Shown here: positions 1 through 6,041 of the stretch, in pieces
How positions within the stretch are numbered: position 1 is the first letter of the stretch
How the letters are laid out: the number at the start of each line of letters is the position of its first letter
Origin: a bacterium
Lineage (GTDB): Bacteria > Chloroflexota > Dormibacteria > UBA8260 > Bog-877
DNA: 10,548 nucleotides
Assembly (NCBI GenBank): GCA_021817185.1
Contig: JAKAVU010000076.1
Coordinates: forward strand, 1-10,548
Reading direction: 5' to 3'
The notes under the pieces: model-generated
What the model was told of the DNA's origin: nothing
What the model saw: the letters and a program-made list of their open reading frames with translations, nothing else
Databases searched by the model: none
Program-made: the position numbers and the translations under genes

Positions 1-24
1 TGCGGGGTCGTTCGACGCCGCTTC

Positions 25-59
25 CCTCGCGAGCCGGTCGATCGCTTAGGCTCGCGAGG
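25..59. repeat. Perfect 11-bp inverted repeat upstream of the cold-shock gene
   Basis: CCTCGCGAGCC at 25-35 is the exact reverse complement of GGCTCGCGAGG at 49-59, with a 13-base loop between them. Each arm also contains the self-complementary octamer CTCGCGAG. No T-run follows, so it does not look like a classic intrinsic terminator. It ends 30 bases before the cold-shock start codon. It could be a terminator-like stem of an upstream gene, an operator, or a structured 5' leader. A weak -10-like TAGGCT (47-52) overlaps the right arm. The repeat is directly visible; its role is inference. Confidence 0.6.
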
Positions 60-89
60 ATGGCCGCATAGCGGCACGGGAGATGGTAC

Positions 90-287
90 ATGCCGATCGG
101 AACAATCAAGTCAGTCAATGAGCGCGGATTCGGGTTTCTGGCCGCGGAGGACGGTGTGGAGTATTTCTTCCACCGCTCCAGCGTGGAGGGCGGCGCCTTC
201 GAGCAGCTGACCCGCGGAGCCCAGGTCGAATTCGAGATTGAGCCAAGCACCAGGGGGCCTCGGGCGGGGCGCGTTCGCGCAGCCTGA
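90..287 (+). CDS. Cold-shock-domain nucleic-acid-binding protein (CspA-like)
   Basis: This 65-residue protein is one cold-shock domain, the usual size for a bacterial Csp. It starts with the typical strand-1 pattern (GTIKSVNERGFGFL). The RNP1-type aromatic motif GFGFL lies at residues 13-17 and the RNP2-type YFFHRS at 25-30. These surfaces bind single-stranded RNA or DNA, so the protein probably acts as a cytoplasmic RNA chaperone. A usual Csp sequence would have VFVH where this has YFFH, so it is a slightly divergent member. The ATG at 90 follows GGGAG (78-82) at good spacing. The stop overlaps the next gene as TGATG (285-289), implying translational coupling. Whether it responds to cold cannot be read from the sequence. 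Confidence 0.88.
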   Translation: MPIGTIKSVNERGFGFLAAEDGVEYFFHRSSVEGGAFEQLTRGAQVEFEIEPSTRGPRAGRVRAA

Positions 288-712
288 TGGTGGCGCAGGC
301 CGTCGGTAAGCCGCCGGTCCAGCGTCCCTTTCGCCGCCTGCATCCAGACCTGCCACCGGCTCGGAACTCTCTCTACGATCCCTGGCAGTGTGGGTTTTTG
401 CATGATGGGCGACGGAAGACCTGTCTATTCGATGTGAGAGACGCCCAGCGCGCGATGCGCGCGCTGGGCTTCCCTCCCGACCTCTGGGCCCCACTCGGAG
501 AGGCACGGATCACCCACGACGAGTTCTTGCGACATGTCGCGGCCGTGCATGAGGCGCTGTCGGTGCACGCCGACACGGCCGAGGCTCGTCGGCGCTCCAT
601 GGTCCCCTCTGCAGTCCGGATCGTTCAGAACTATCTGGGATGGGCGGACAGGGTCTGCACCCATGGCACGGGAGTGGTCGAGACGGATGATCGCCGCCGG
701 CCGATTCCCTGA
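287..712 (+). CDS. Uncharacterised 141-residue protein coupled to the cold-shock gene
   Basis: I do not recognise this family. The start codon overlaps the cold-shock stop (TGATG), and the stop lies 3 bases before the thioredoxin start, so all three genes are probably co-transcribed. The protein is basic and lacks a signal peptide or membrane segment. It has a Pro/Arg-rich N-terminus, two cysteines around residue 40 (QCGFLHDG..KTC) and a central, probably helical stretch at about residues 50-95. A third cysteine lies near the C-terminus. Third-position GC looks lower than in neighbouring genes, especially in the first half. The tight packing and the competing reading frames being clear shadows support it as a real gene. 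Its function is unknown. Confidence 0.6.
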   Translation: MVAQAVGKPPVQRPFRRLHPDLPPARNSLYDPWQCGFLHDGRRKTCLFDVRDAQRAMRALGFPPDLWAPLGEARITHDEFLRHVAAVHEALSVHADTAEARRRSMVPSAVRIVQNYLGWADRVCTHGTGVVETDDRRRPIP

Positions 713-715
713 GCC

Positions 716-1486
716 GTGAACCCCACAGCCCCGGCGGTGCGCCTGGCGGTTGACGCGGCTACCTTCTCCGAGGAGGTGTTGCAGCGGTCCCAGGAGGTCC
801 CGGTGGTGGTCGACTTCTGGGCGAGTTGGTGCGGCCCCTGCCGGCAGCTTGGCCCGGTCCTTGAGTCAGCCGTGGACGAGATGGGGGGCGCAGTTCTGCT
901 CCGCACCCTGGATGTCGACGCCAACCCGGAACTGGCCCAGCGCTACCAGGTGCGAGGCATACCGGCCGTCAAGGCATTTCGCGGCGGCGAGGTTGTGGCG
1001 GAGTTCGTTGGTGCGCAGCCCGCCTCTGCGGTGAAGAGCTTCCTCGAAGGACTGACGCCCTCGCCCGCGGATCGCCTGGTCGAGTCGGGCGACGAGCAGT
1101 CGCTCCGGGAAGCGCTGAGCCTCGACCCCTCCCATCTACCTGCGCGGAGGGCGCTGACACAGGCGCTGATCCGTAGAGGTAGCTGCGAAGAAGCCGTCGA
1201 GATTGCCAGCCAAGCTCCTCAGGACCGCATCTGCGCCGGGCTCTCCGCCTGGGCCGAACTCTGCCAGGACGGCGACCGCGACCAGACCGACGCCGCGCTG
1301 CTGGAGGCACTGTCCCGCGACCAGTTCGATCAGGCGGCGGAGCTCTCTGTCTCGTTGATCCCGTCCCGCCAGGGAGAGCAGCGGGACCGGTTGCGCCGGA
1401 TCAGCCTCTACTGCTTTGAGCAGTTGGGCCCGGATCACCCCGCCGTGGTCGCTGGACGGTCGCGGCTGGCGGCAGCCCTCTACTGA
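716..1486 (+). CDS. Thioredoxin-domain protein with CnoX/YbbN-like C-terminal extension
   Basis: The 256-residue protein has an N-terminal thioredoxin fold (about residues 10-112). It carries an intact WCGPC active site (residues 38-42, Cys39 and Cys42) and the cis-proline loop GIPAVKAF (Pro83). Residues 115-256 form a helical, Ala/Leu-rich region resembling the tetratricopeptide-like part of CnoX (YbbN), which is a holdase and redox protector of chaperone clients. E. coli CnoX has lost the resolving cysteine; this protein keeps both, so it may be redox-active as well as chaperone-like. No signal peptide is seen, so it is probably cytoplasmic. The GTG start at 716 lies 3 bases after the upstream stop and has no good Shine-Dalgarno site, suggesting coupling. 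GTG at 737 is an alternative start. Confidence 0.85.
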   Translation: MNPTAPAVRLAVDAATFSEEVLQRSQEVPVVVDFWASWCGPCRQLGPVLESAVDEMGGAVLLRTLDVDANPELAQRYQVRGIPAVKAFRGGEVVAEFVGAQPASAVKSFLEGLTPSPADRLVESGDEQSLREALSLDPSHLPARRALTQALIRRGSCEEAVEIASQAPQDRICAGLSAWAELCQDGDRDQTDAALLEALSRDQFDQAAELSVSLIPSRQGEQRDRLRRISLYCFEQLGPDHPAVVAGRSRLAAALY

Positions 1487-1534
1487 TCTTCCCGGCCCGC
1501 CGTCTCCGACCTCACCTCTCCGCTGCCCGATGTT

Positions 1535-1553
1535 TGGCTCGGCGCCAGAGCCA
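1535..1553. repeat. Short inverted repeat between the thioredoxin and ytxH-like genes
   Basis: TGGCTC (1535-1540) and GAGCCA (1548-1553) are exact inverted copies around a 7-base loop. They lie in the 199-base gap between the thioredoxin stop and the next gene. There is no T-tract, so any terminator role is weak. The rest of the gap (1487-1685) holds no convincing gene; the small open frames there lack family features. Confidence 0.25.
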
Positions 1554-1675
1554 GGATAGAGAGCATGCCGGTCGCGTCAACCGGGTACCAGCTGTTGGGG
1601 GCTGAGCCCACCGCAAGTCGGATCGCCCGATCTGTGCCTCGGCGTGCTTTGATAGGCTCAGGACCAATCGATCTC

Positions 1676-1680
1676 GGAGG
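1676..1680 (+). promoter_or_regulatory. Strong Shine-Dalgarno site fixing the first YtxH-like start
   Basis: GGAGG at 1676-1680 lies 5 bases before the ATG at 1686. It decides this start over the upstream candidates in the gap. A -10-like TAGGCT (1653-1658) precedes it, but I see no matching -35 element. Confidence 0.55.
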
Positions 1681-1685
1681 TTGCC

Positions 1686-2003
1686 ATGGGATATGTGAAG
1701 GGTTTCGCACATGGGATCATGGCGGGGGCAGTGATCGGCGTCCTGGTCGCCCCGCGCCCGGGCCGGGATACCAGGGTGGCCCTTGAGACCACCTACCACA
1801 GGAGCCGGCACAGCGTGGAGCGGGCGGTGGAGGAGCTCCAGTCCGGCTGGCGGACGGCCCAACCGGCGGTACGGTTGGTGGCCAAGGCGGCCGACTCCGC
1901 AGGCCGGATGGTGCAGCCGGTGGTGCGCACTGCCGGGACCCGCCTCAGTGAGCGTTCGGGGAGGGTGGGGGCGGAGCTCGATAGGAACGGAGGCTCGGCA
2001 TGA
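1686..2003 (+). CDS. YtxH-domain small membrane-anchored protein
   Basis: This 105-residue protein begins with the hallmark of YtxH-type proteins. A Gly-rich hydrophobic segment (GIMAGAVIGVLVAP, about residues 10-23) is followed at once by a basic PRPGRDTR turn. This suggests one short membrane anchor with the remainder cytoplasmic. Residues 35-100 are charged and probably helical, with spaced Ser/Arg/Ala residues as in other family members. YtxH proteins are widespread, often stress-linked (general stress regulon in Bacillus), and of unknown molecular function. The start has GGAGG at ideal spacing. The stop overlaps the next start as ATGA (2000-2003), and the next protein carries the same anchor motif, so the pair probably works together. 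Confidence 0.72.
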   Translation: MGYVKGFAHGIMAGAVIGVLVAPRPGRDTRVALETTYHRSRHSVERAVEELQSGWRTAQPAVRLVAKAADSAGRMVQPVVRTAGTRLSERSGRVGAELDRNGGSA

Positions 2004-2221
2004 GCCCAGAGGCATCACCGCAGGAGCGGATCGGAGCCTTTTTCACCGCAGTCGACGAGGAGATCCTGCGCCCCCTGCGACGCTACCTGCGCGGGTTCCG
2101 TCGGGGGGTTGTGGTGGGGATTGTGCTGGGGCTGCTGCTGACCCCCGTCCGAGGGCGGGACGTTCGGGCCCGGGTGCTGCGCTTGGCTCCCTTCTGCTGC
2201 CGGCGCAGCACAAGGGCCTGA
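2000..2221 (+). CDS. Second small YtxH-like membrane protein
   Basis: The 73-residue product has a soluble N-terminus of about 30 residues. A hydrophobic segment (about 34-47, GVVVGIVLGLLLTP) is then followed by a basic turn, VRGRDVR. The arrangement of GxxxG-like hydrophobic stretch, proline, and basic Gly-Arg-Asp repeats the anchor motif of the preceding gene, so the two may be diverged duplicates. It starts inside the stop codon of that gene (ATGA) and has its own GGAGG (1989-1993), so translation is probably coupled. The C-terminus ends in a short Cys/Arg-rich tail. It converges on the minus-strand Fe-S carrier, with only 7 bases between stop codons and no visible terminator. Its function is unknown. 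Confidence 0.62.
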   Translation: MSPEASPQERIGAFFTAVDEEILRPLRRYLRGFRRGVVVGIVLGLLLTPVRGRDVRARVLRLAPFCCRRSTRA

Positions 2222-2228
2222 ACCGTAC

Positions 2229-2624
2229 TCAGCTGGGACCGGGGGCGTCCGCCACCACCAGGTCATCGGCCCCATCAGCCTGGCCCGGGTAGTCGGCCAT
2301 GAACGAGGTTCCACACCCGCAGGCATTGCGAGCCTTGGGATTGGCCAGCCGGAAGCCCCTGCCCCGATAGCTGTCCTCGAAGTCGAGGATCGAACCGGCC
2401 ACCAAGGGAAGCCCGTCCTCCTGAACCACGACCCTCACGCCCGCGACCTCGGTCACCACGTCGTCAGGGGCCGCCTCCTCCTCCAAGTCGAAGAAGAGCT
2501 TGAACCCGCGACACCCCCCCAGGCGCACGTCAACTCGGAACACCGAGTCCGGGCGGTGGTCGCGCGCCTGCCAGGCGCGGATCTCCTCCACGGCGTCGCG
2601 GGTCACCAGGAGCTGCTGGGGCAT
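2229..2624 (-). CDS. A-type iron-sulfur carrier (HesB/IscA/ErpA family)
   Basis: This 131-residue protein shows the A-type carrier pattern. One cysteine lies in LGGCRGF (Cys38) and a C-terminal CGC pair in NACGCGTSF (Cys102 and Cys104), the three ligands that hold an Fe-S cluster for delivery to target enzymes. The first motif has Arg where most members have Ser (GGCSGF). About 23 residues follow the CGC motif, longer than in standard IscA or ErpA, and form an acidic tail. The frame stays open far upstream. The ATG at 2624 is chosen because the family's N-terminus (LLVTRDAVEEIRAW) begins there and a promoter lies just before it. It diverges from the MOSC gene. A second carrier lies at 7966-8328, so the two may serve different clients. 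Confidence 0.87.
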   Translation of the reverse strand: MPQQLLVTRDAVEEIRAWQARDHRPDSVFRVDVRLGGCRGFKLFFDLEEEAAPDDVVTEVAGVRVVVQEDGLPLVAGSILDFEDSYRGRGFRLANPKARNACGCGTSFMADYPGQADGADDLVVADAPGPS

Positions 2625-2630
2625 GGGTCG

Positions 2631-2636
2631 ATTGTA
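2631..2636 (-). promoter_or_regulatory. Probable leaderless -10 promoter of the minus-strand Fe-S carrier gene
   Basis: Read on the minus strand, TACAAT matches the TATAAT consensus at five of six positions. It occupies -12 to -7 relative to the A of the ATG at 2624. Transcription would then start at or next to the start codon, giving a leaderless mRNA, which is consistent with the lack of a Shine-Dalgarno site. The -35 region (GGCAAC or GCAACG) is weak. The hexamer and spacing are directly seen; transcription is inferred. Confidence 0.45.
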
Positions 2637-2641
2637 CGTAC
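2634..2641. promoter_or_regulatory. Palindrome GTACGTAC in the divergent intergenic region
   Basis: This 8-base perfect palindrome lies in the 55-base gap between the divergent Fe-S carrier and MOSC genes. It overlaps the first three bases of the carrier's -10 element. The position would suit a repressor site, but an 8-base palindrome alone is weak evidence. Confidence 0.2.
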
Positions 2642-2679
2642 GCGGGCGCGAGCCGTTGCCCTCTACTCTTGGTGTCGAG

Positions 2680-3366
2680 ATGGAGGTCGCTGAGGTCTGG
2701 CGGTATCCGGTCAAGTCCATGGCGGGAGAGCAGCTGACGCTTGCGGAGCTGGGGCCCGATGGCCTGCCCTGGGACCGGGGGATCGCAGCCTTCGATCGGA
2801 GCAGCAGGCGTCCCGACCACCCGCTCAGCGCCCGCCGGCTGCCGGGCCTGCTGCGGTTCGGGGCCAGAGTCGCGGATGGACAGGTGGTGGTCGAAGGTGC
2901 GCAGCTGCCACCGACACCCTGGCGAGACCCGGCGGTCCAGCAGTGCCTGTCAGAGGTTTGCGGCCGCAGGTTGGAGCTTGCCGAGGTCGAGGGCGGGGCC
3001 TTCGACGACGCTCCGTTGCATCTGGTTCTGCTCCCCAGTGTCGCCGCGGTCTCGGCTGAACTTGGGCGGACTGTTGACCGCCGCCGATTCCGGGCCAACC
3101 TCTTCGTCACCGCCCCAGGCCTCGGGCCGGGTGCGGAGCGCGGTTGGGTGGGGTCAAAGCTTGGAGTCGCGATGGTGGTGCTTCGAGTGGTTGCTGAATG
3201 CCCTCGCTGCGCGGTCACCACCCGGGACCCCGACAGTCATGAGTCGTGGCCTGCGCTGCTGCGTCACCTGGCCGCGACCAGGGAGGCCATGATGGGCGTG
3301 TACGCCACCGTGTCGACTCCTGGGATGGTCGCCCGGGGCGACAACTTGACCGTCCTTGAGACCTGA
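2680..3366 (+). CDS. MOSC-domain protein, YcbX/mARC-like molybdenum-cofactor protein
   Basis: This 228-residue protein opens with the MOSC N-terminal beta-barrel signature (VAEVWRYPVKSMAGEQL, then GLPWDRG at about 28-34). The MOSC core follows, with RFRANLFV (136-143) and a C-terminal ECPRCAVTTRDPDS motif (173-186). The RC..TT.DPD pattern matches the YcbX/mARC group, in which a cysteine (here probably Cys177) ligates the molybdenum of a sulfurated cofactor. Such proteins reduce N-hydroxylated compounds. Unlike E. coli YcbX it has no C-terminal ferredoxin domain and would need a separate electron donor. The ATG at 2680 matches the family N-terminus. It could instead be a cofactor-binding MOSC protein of unknown substrate. 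A second Mo enzyme lies at 7287-7886. Confidence 0.82.
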   Translation: MEVAEVWRYPVKSMAGEQLTLAELGPDGLPWDRGIAAFDRSSRRPDHPLSARRLPGLLRFGARVADGQVVVEGAQLPPTPWRDPAVQQCLSEVCGRRLELAEVEGGAFDDAPLHLVLLPSVAAVSAELGRTVDRRRFRANLFVTAPGLGPGAERGWVGSKLGVAMVVLRVVAECPRCAVTTRDPDSHESWPALLRHLAATREAMMGVYATVSTPGMVARGDNLTVLET

Positions 3367-3412
3367 TCTCTCCCAGCCGAGCCTCAACCGCCCATACGCT
3401 ATAGACATAGAG

Positions 3413-3838
3413 GTGAGCAGGAGAGGAGTCCCGGGGTCAGGTCCGGCCGAGCCGGCCCCACCGGCGCAGCGGTCCGCTGTCGGACTCGTGGGCGGAGACC
3501 TGATGGTCAGCTCACGCATCCAGGCGATCGTCCTGCGGCATGGACTCCGGCTCCGGCAGATCGTCGATGGCGGTGAGCTCGGTGACCTACGGCTGGCGCT
3601 GGTGGACCTCAACCGTCAGCAGGAGCTGCAGCTGGCAAGGCTGAGGGATATATCCATGTCACCGGGCGCTCCCAAGGTCGTGGCCTTCGGGCCCCACCTG
3701 CTGATGTCAGACTTGGCGGAGAGGGCGCGCCGGGCGGGCGCCGACCGAGTGGTCGCCAACAGCGCTCTGCCCGCGGTCTTGGAGCGTCTGCTCGGCAGAG
3801 GGGACGCTTCCGCAGCGAAGGAGGGAGTGCGCGCATGA
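3413..3838 (+). CDS. Degenerate response-regulator-like (pseudo-receiver) protein
   Basis: The sequence resembles a CheY-like receiver fold whose phosphorylation residues are mostly lost. A beta-1-like VGLVGGDLMVSSRIQAI precedes RHGLRLRQI. An Asp at the beta-3 end (LALVDLNRQ) sits where the phospho-acceptor would be. Then come beta-4 KVVAFGPH and beta-5 AGADRVVANSALP, with Asn in place of the usual invariant Lys. The start is uncertain. ATG at 3503 has a good Shine-Dalgarno site (GGCGGAG) but would cut off beta-1. GTG at 3413 keeps it and sits 7 bases after TATAGA, possibly leaderless. TTG at 3356 is a further option. The protein would be 141 residues from 3413. Its stop overlaps the amidohydrolase start (ATGA), suggesting coupling. 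No output domain is present. Confidence 0.6.
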   Translation: MSRRGVPGSGPAEPAPPAQRSAVGLVGGDLMVSSRIQAIVLRHGLRLRQIVDGGELGDLRLALVDLNRQQELQLARLRDISMSPGAPKVVAFGPHLLMSDLAERARRAGADRVVANSALPAVLERLLGRGDASAAKEGVRA

Positions 3839-5028
3839 GTGACATCCATGACCTGGCTCTCGGGATGGGCCCGAGCCTGGTGGCTGACCGTCGCCACCTG
3901 CATCAGCATCCTGAGCTCTCCGGGCACGAGCTCGACACCGCCGAGTTCATCCAGCAGCGGCTGGCCCGCCTGGGTCTGGCACCGCGCAAGCTGGCCGAGG
4001 ACCGCGGGGTCGTGGCCGACCTCAGAGGGGACCGCCCCGGCGGGCACGCGCTCCTGATCCGAGCCGACATCGACGCTTTGCCGCTGCTCGAGCGCGGCCC
4101 CGAACGCCCCTATCGCTCGCTGGTGGACGGAGTGATGCACGCCTGCGGGCACGACGCCCATGTGGCAATCGCCCTGGGGGTCGCCGAGCTGCTGGTCGGG
4201 CTGCGTCCCGAACTGGCGGGGACCGTTCGGTTCGTCTTCCAGCCTGCCGAGGAGACGGCCAGCGGTGCCCAGGTGATGATCGACCAGGGGGTGATGTCCG
4301 AGCCGGAAATGGAGGGAGCGTTGGGGTTGCACATCTGGAGCGGTCAGCCGGCCGGTACGGTGGGAGTGCGCAACGGCGCCATTTTCGCCTCGGCCGACGA
4401 GTTCGGGGTCGTCATCGAGGGGCGAGGTGGCCATGGCGCTCTCCCGCACCAGGCTCTGGACCCCGTCCCCATCGCCAGCATGGTGGTACTGGCGCTCCAG
4501 ACCCTCATCTCGCGGGAGACATCACCTTTCCAGGCGGCGGTCGTGACCGTGGGCAAGATCGAGGGTGGCCAGGCGTTCAACGTCATCCCCGAAACCGTGA
4601 CCCTGACCGGCACGGTGCGCGCCTTCACGGTCGAGGATCGCGATCGGCTCTTGCGCAGGATAGCCGAGGTCGCCCAAGGGATAGCGGCCAGCTTCGGTGC
4701 CAAGGCCACCACCCAACTCGGGGCGGGATGCCCGCCGGTCGTCAGCGATCCGAGGATGGCCGATCTGGTCAGGGCGGCGGTCACCGCCAGCCCGGGCGTG
4801 CTGTTGACCGATCCCGAGCCGATCACCGTGGGTGACGATGTCGCCTTATTCCTGCGCCGGGTCCCCGGCTGCTACTTCCTGTTGGGTGGGGGCAACCGCG
4901 AGGCTGGCATCACGCACCCCCACCACCATCCGGGGTTCGACCTGGATGAGGCCTGTCTTCCCATCGGCGTCGAGGTCATGGCCAGGACGGCACTTGGGTT
5001 TTGCGCATCGGGACTGCCCGATGCTTAA
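3835..5028 (+). CDS. M20D-family metallo-amidohydrolase (amino-acylase/IAA-amino acid hydrolase-like)
   Basis: This 397-residue protein is a full-length peptidase family M20 subfamily D enzyme. Diagnostic motifs occur in order: RRHLHQHPELSGHE (19-32), RADIDALP (76-83), MHACGHDAH (101-109), FQPAEE (135-140), LHIWSG (165-170), GRGGHGALPH in the lid domain (196-205) and HHHPGFDLDE near the end (363-372). Cys104, His106, Glu140, His166 and a C-terminal His are the expected metal ligands. Relatives hydrolyse N-acyl or N-acetyl amino acids, hippurate or auxin conjugates; the substrate cannot be assigned here. There is no signal peptide, so it is probably cytoplasmic. The ATG overlaps the upstream stop, with an AGGAGG-like site before it. 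The next gene begins 8 bases before its stop. Confidence 0.92.
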   Translation: MSDIHDLALGMGPSLVADRRHLHQHPELSGHELDTAEFIQQRLARLGLAPRKLAEDRGVVADLRGDRPGGHALLIRADIDALPLLERGPERPYRSLVDGVMHACGHDAHVAIALGVAELLVGLRPELAGTVRFVFQPAEETASGAQVMIDQGVMSEPEMEGALGLHIWSGQPAGTVGVRNGAIFASADEFGVVIEGRGGHGALPHQALDPVPIASMVVLALQTLISRETSPFQAAVVTVGKIEGGQAFNVIPETVTLTGTVRAFTVEDRDRLLRRIAEVAQGIAASFGAKATTQLGAGCPPVVSDPRMADLVRAAVTASPGVLLTDPEPITVGDDVALFLRRVPGCYFLLGGGNREAGITHPHHHPGFDLDEACLPIGVEVMARTALGFCASGLPDA

Positions 5029-5236
5029 CAACCCGCCTCCGGACATCTGCGATCATTGTGGGCAAACAGATCTCGAATGGAGGCGGCTCGACGGCCCGCA
5101 AAGTCAGGTTCAGTTGGAGGACGGCCGGGTGGTGACCAGGTCCGGCGCGGTCTACGTCTGCACGCGCTGCGGACACACCGTGGCAATCTCCAGCCCGGGT
5201 CTCAGGCTCAGCAACTTTGAGGCGGGCAGCAAGTGA
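5021..5236 (+). CDS. Small zinc-ribbon protein, 71 residues
   Basis: The protein carries two knuckles, C-D-H-C at residues 10-13 and C-T-R-C at 47-50, each followed by Gly (CG). This is the four-cysteine pattern of a zinc ribbon. A Val-rich strand region joins them, as expected of the ribbon's beta hairpins. It starts 8 bases inside the end of the amidohydrolase gene and its stop overlaps the HemQ start (GTGA), so it sits inside an operon-like run. The frame is open further upstream, but the ATG at 5021 gives a compact single domain. The function is unknown. A nucleic-acid-binding or protein-interaction role is possible from the fold but not shown. Confidence 0.68.
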   Translation: MLNNPPPDICDHCGQTDLEWRRLDGPQSQVQLEDGRVVTRSGAVYVCTRCGHTVAISSPGLRLSNFEAGSK

Positions 5237-5988
5237 GTGAGACGGCCACCACCAGGCGCCCGGCGGTTGGCCCGGTCCTGGTCAGGGACGCCACCAGGCC
5301 CGCGCCGCGACAGCTGGTCAGGTTCGCCTTTTACAAGGTCGAGTCGGAGTGGCGGCGGCTCCCCAGTGAGATCAGGAGCGCCCATCGTCGGGAGCTGGCG
5401 GGAGTGCTGGAGGAGCACAGCCGGCGGATCCTGCTGCGCACTTTCACCCTGGTTGGCACCCGCGGCGACAGCGACATGATGATCTGGGCGGTGAGTGAGC
5501 AGGCGGAGCGGCTGCAGCAGCTCTTCGCGGATCTGAACCGGACCGCCCTGGCGGGGTATCTGCAGTGCTCGCACAGCTACACCGCCATGACCAAGCGCTC
5601 CATCTACGTCGACACCGAGCATCCCAACCAGGGGGGTACCACCGACCGTCTGGTGCTGGCTCCGGGCAAGAGCCGCTACCTGTTCGTCTATCCGTTCGTG
5701 AAGACCCGGGCCTGGTGGGCGCTGAGCGCCGAGGAGCGGCAGCGCATGATGCAGGAGCACATCCGCGTCGGGCACGAATACCCCGGCGTGAAGATCAACA
5801 CCACCTACTCCTTCGGGCTCGACGACCAGGAGTTCGTGGTGGCCTTTGAGACCGACTCCGCCGCGGAATTCCTGGACTGCGTGCAGGCGCTGCGCGACAC
5901 CGAGGCCTCCTCCTACACCCTCCGCGATGTTCCCAGCTTCACCTGCGTCAGGGCCGGCATCGACGAGATGCTGGAGGCACTCGGCTGA
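5233..5988 (+). CDS. hemQ: HemQ-type coproheme decarboxylase (chlorite dismutase family)
   Basis: This 251-residue protein fits the chlorite dismutase-fold family. The C-terminal heme-binding half contains VYPFVKTRAWWALSAEER (152-169), HIRVGHEYPGVKINT (176-190) and GLDDQEFVVAFETD (195-208). Tyr153 sits where HemQ's catalytic tyrosine lies, and His176 matches the proximal heme ligand. HemQ decarboxylates iron coproporphyrin III with peroxide to give protoheme, the last step of the coproporphyrin-dependent pathway. True chlorite dismutases keep a distal Arg and are usually tied to perchlorate genes, which are absent here, so HemQ is the more likely role. No other heme gene is visible in the window. 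The GTG start at 5233 overlaps the zinc-ribbon stop. Confidence 0.87.
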   Translation: MSETATTRRPAVGPVLVRDATRPAPRQLVRFAFYKVESEWRRLPSEIRSAHRRELAGVLEEHSRRILLRTFTLVGTRGDSDMMIWAVSEQAERLQQLFADLNRTALAGYLQCSHSYTAMTKRSIYVDTEHPNQGGTTDRLVLAPGKSRYLFVYPFVKTRAWWALSAEERQRMMQEHIRVGHEYPGVKINTTYSFGLDDQEFVVAFETDSAAEFLDCVQALRDTEASSYTLRDVPSFTCVRAGIDEMLEALG

Positions 5989-6041
5989 TCCCCACCTTCG
6001 CACCGCTGCCCTTGCTCTCGAACCTCCCGGCGGCGACATAG

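Noticed and set aside
1565..1786. 73-residue open frame across the ytxH-like start
   Set aside because: It is out of frame with the strongly supported YtxH-like gene, which has GGAGG and the family anchor; the product has no features.
2500..2679. 60-residue N-terminal extension of the MOSC protein
   Set aside because: It would overlap the minus-strand Fe-S carrier and is unrelated to MOSC proteins, whose N-terminus starts at the ATG at 2680.
2625..3221. Upstream extension of the minus-strand Fe-S carrier to 330 residues
   Set aside because: The extra 199 residues are antisense to the MOSC gene, low complexity, and precede the family's normal N-terminus and a good -10 element.
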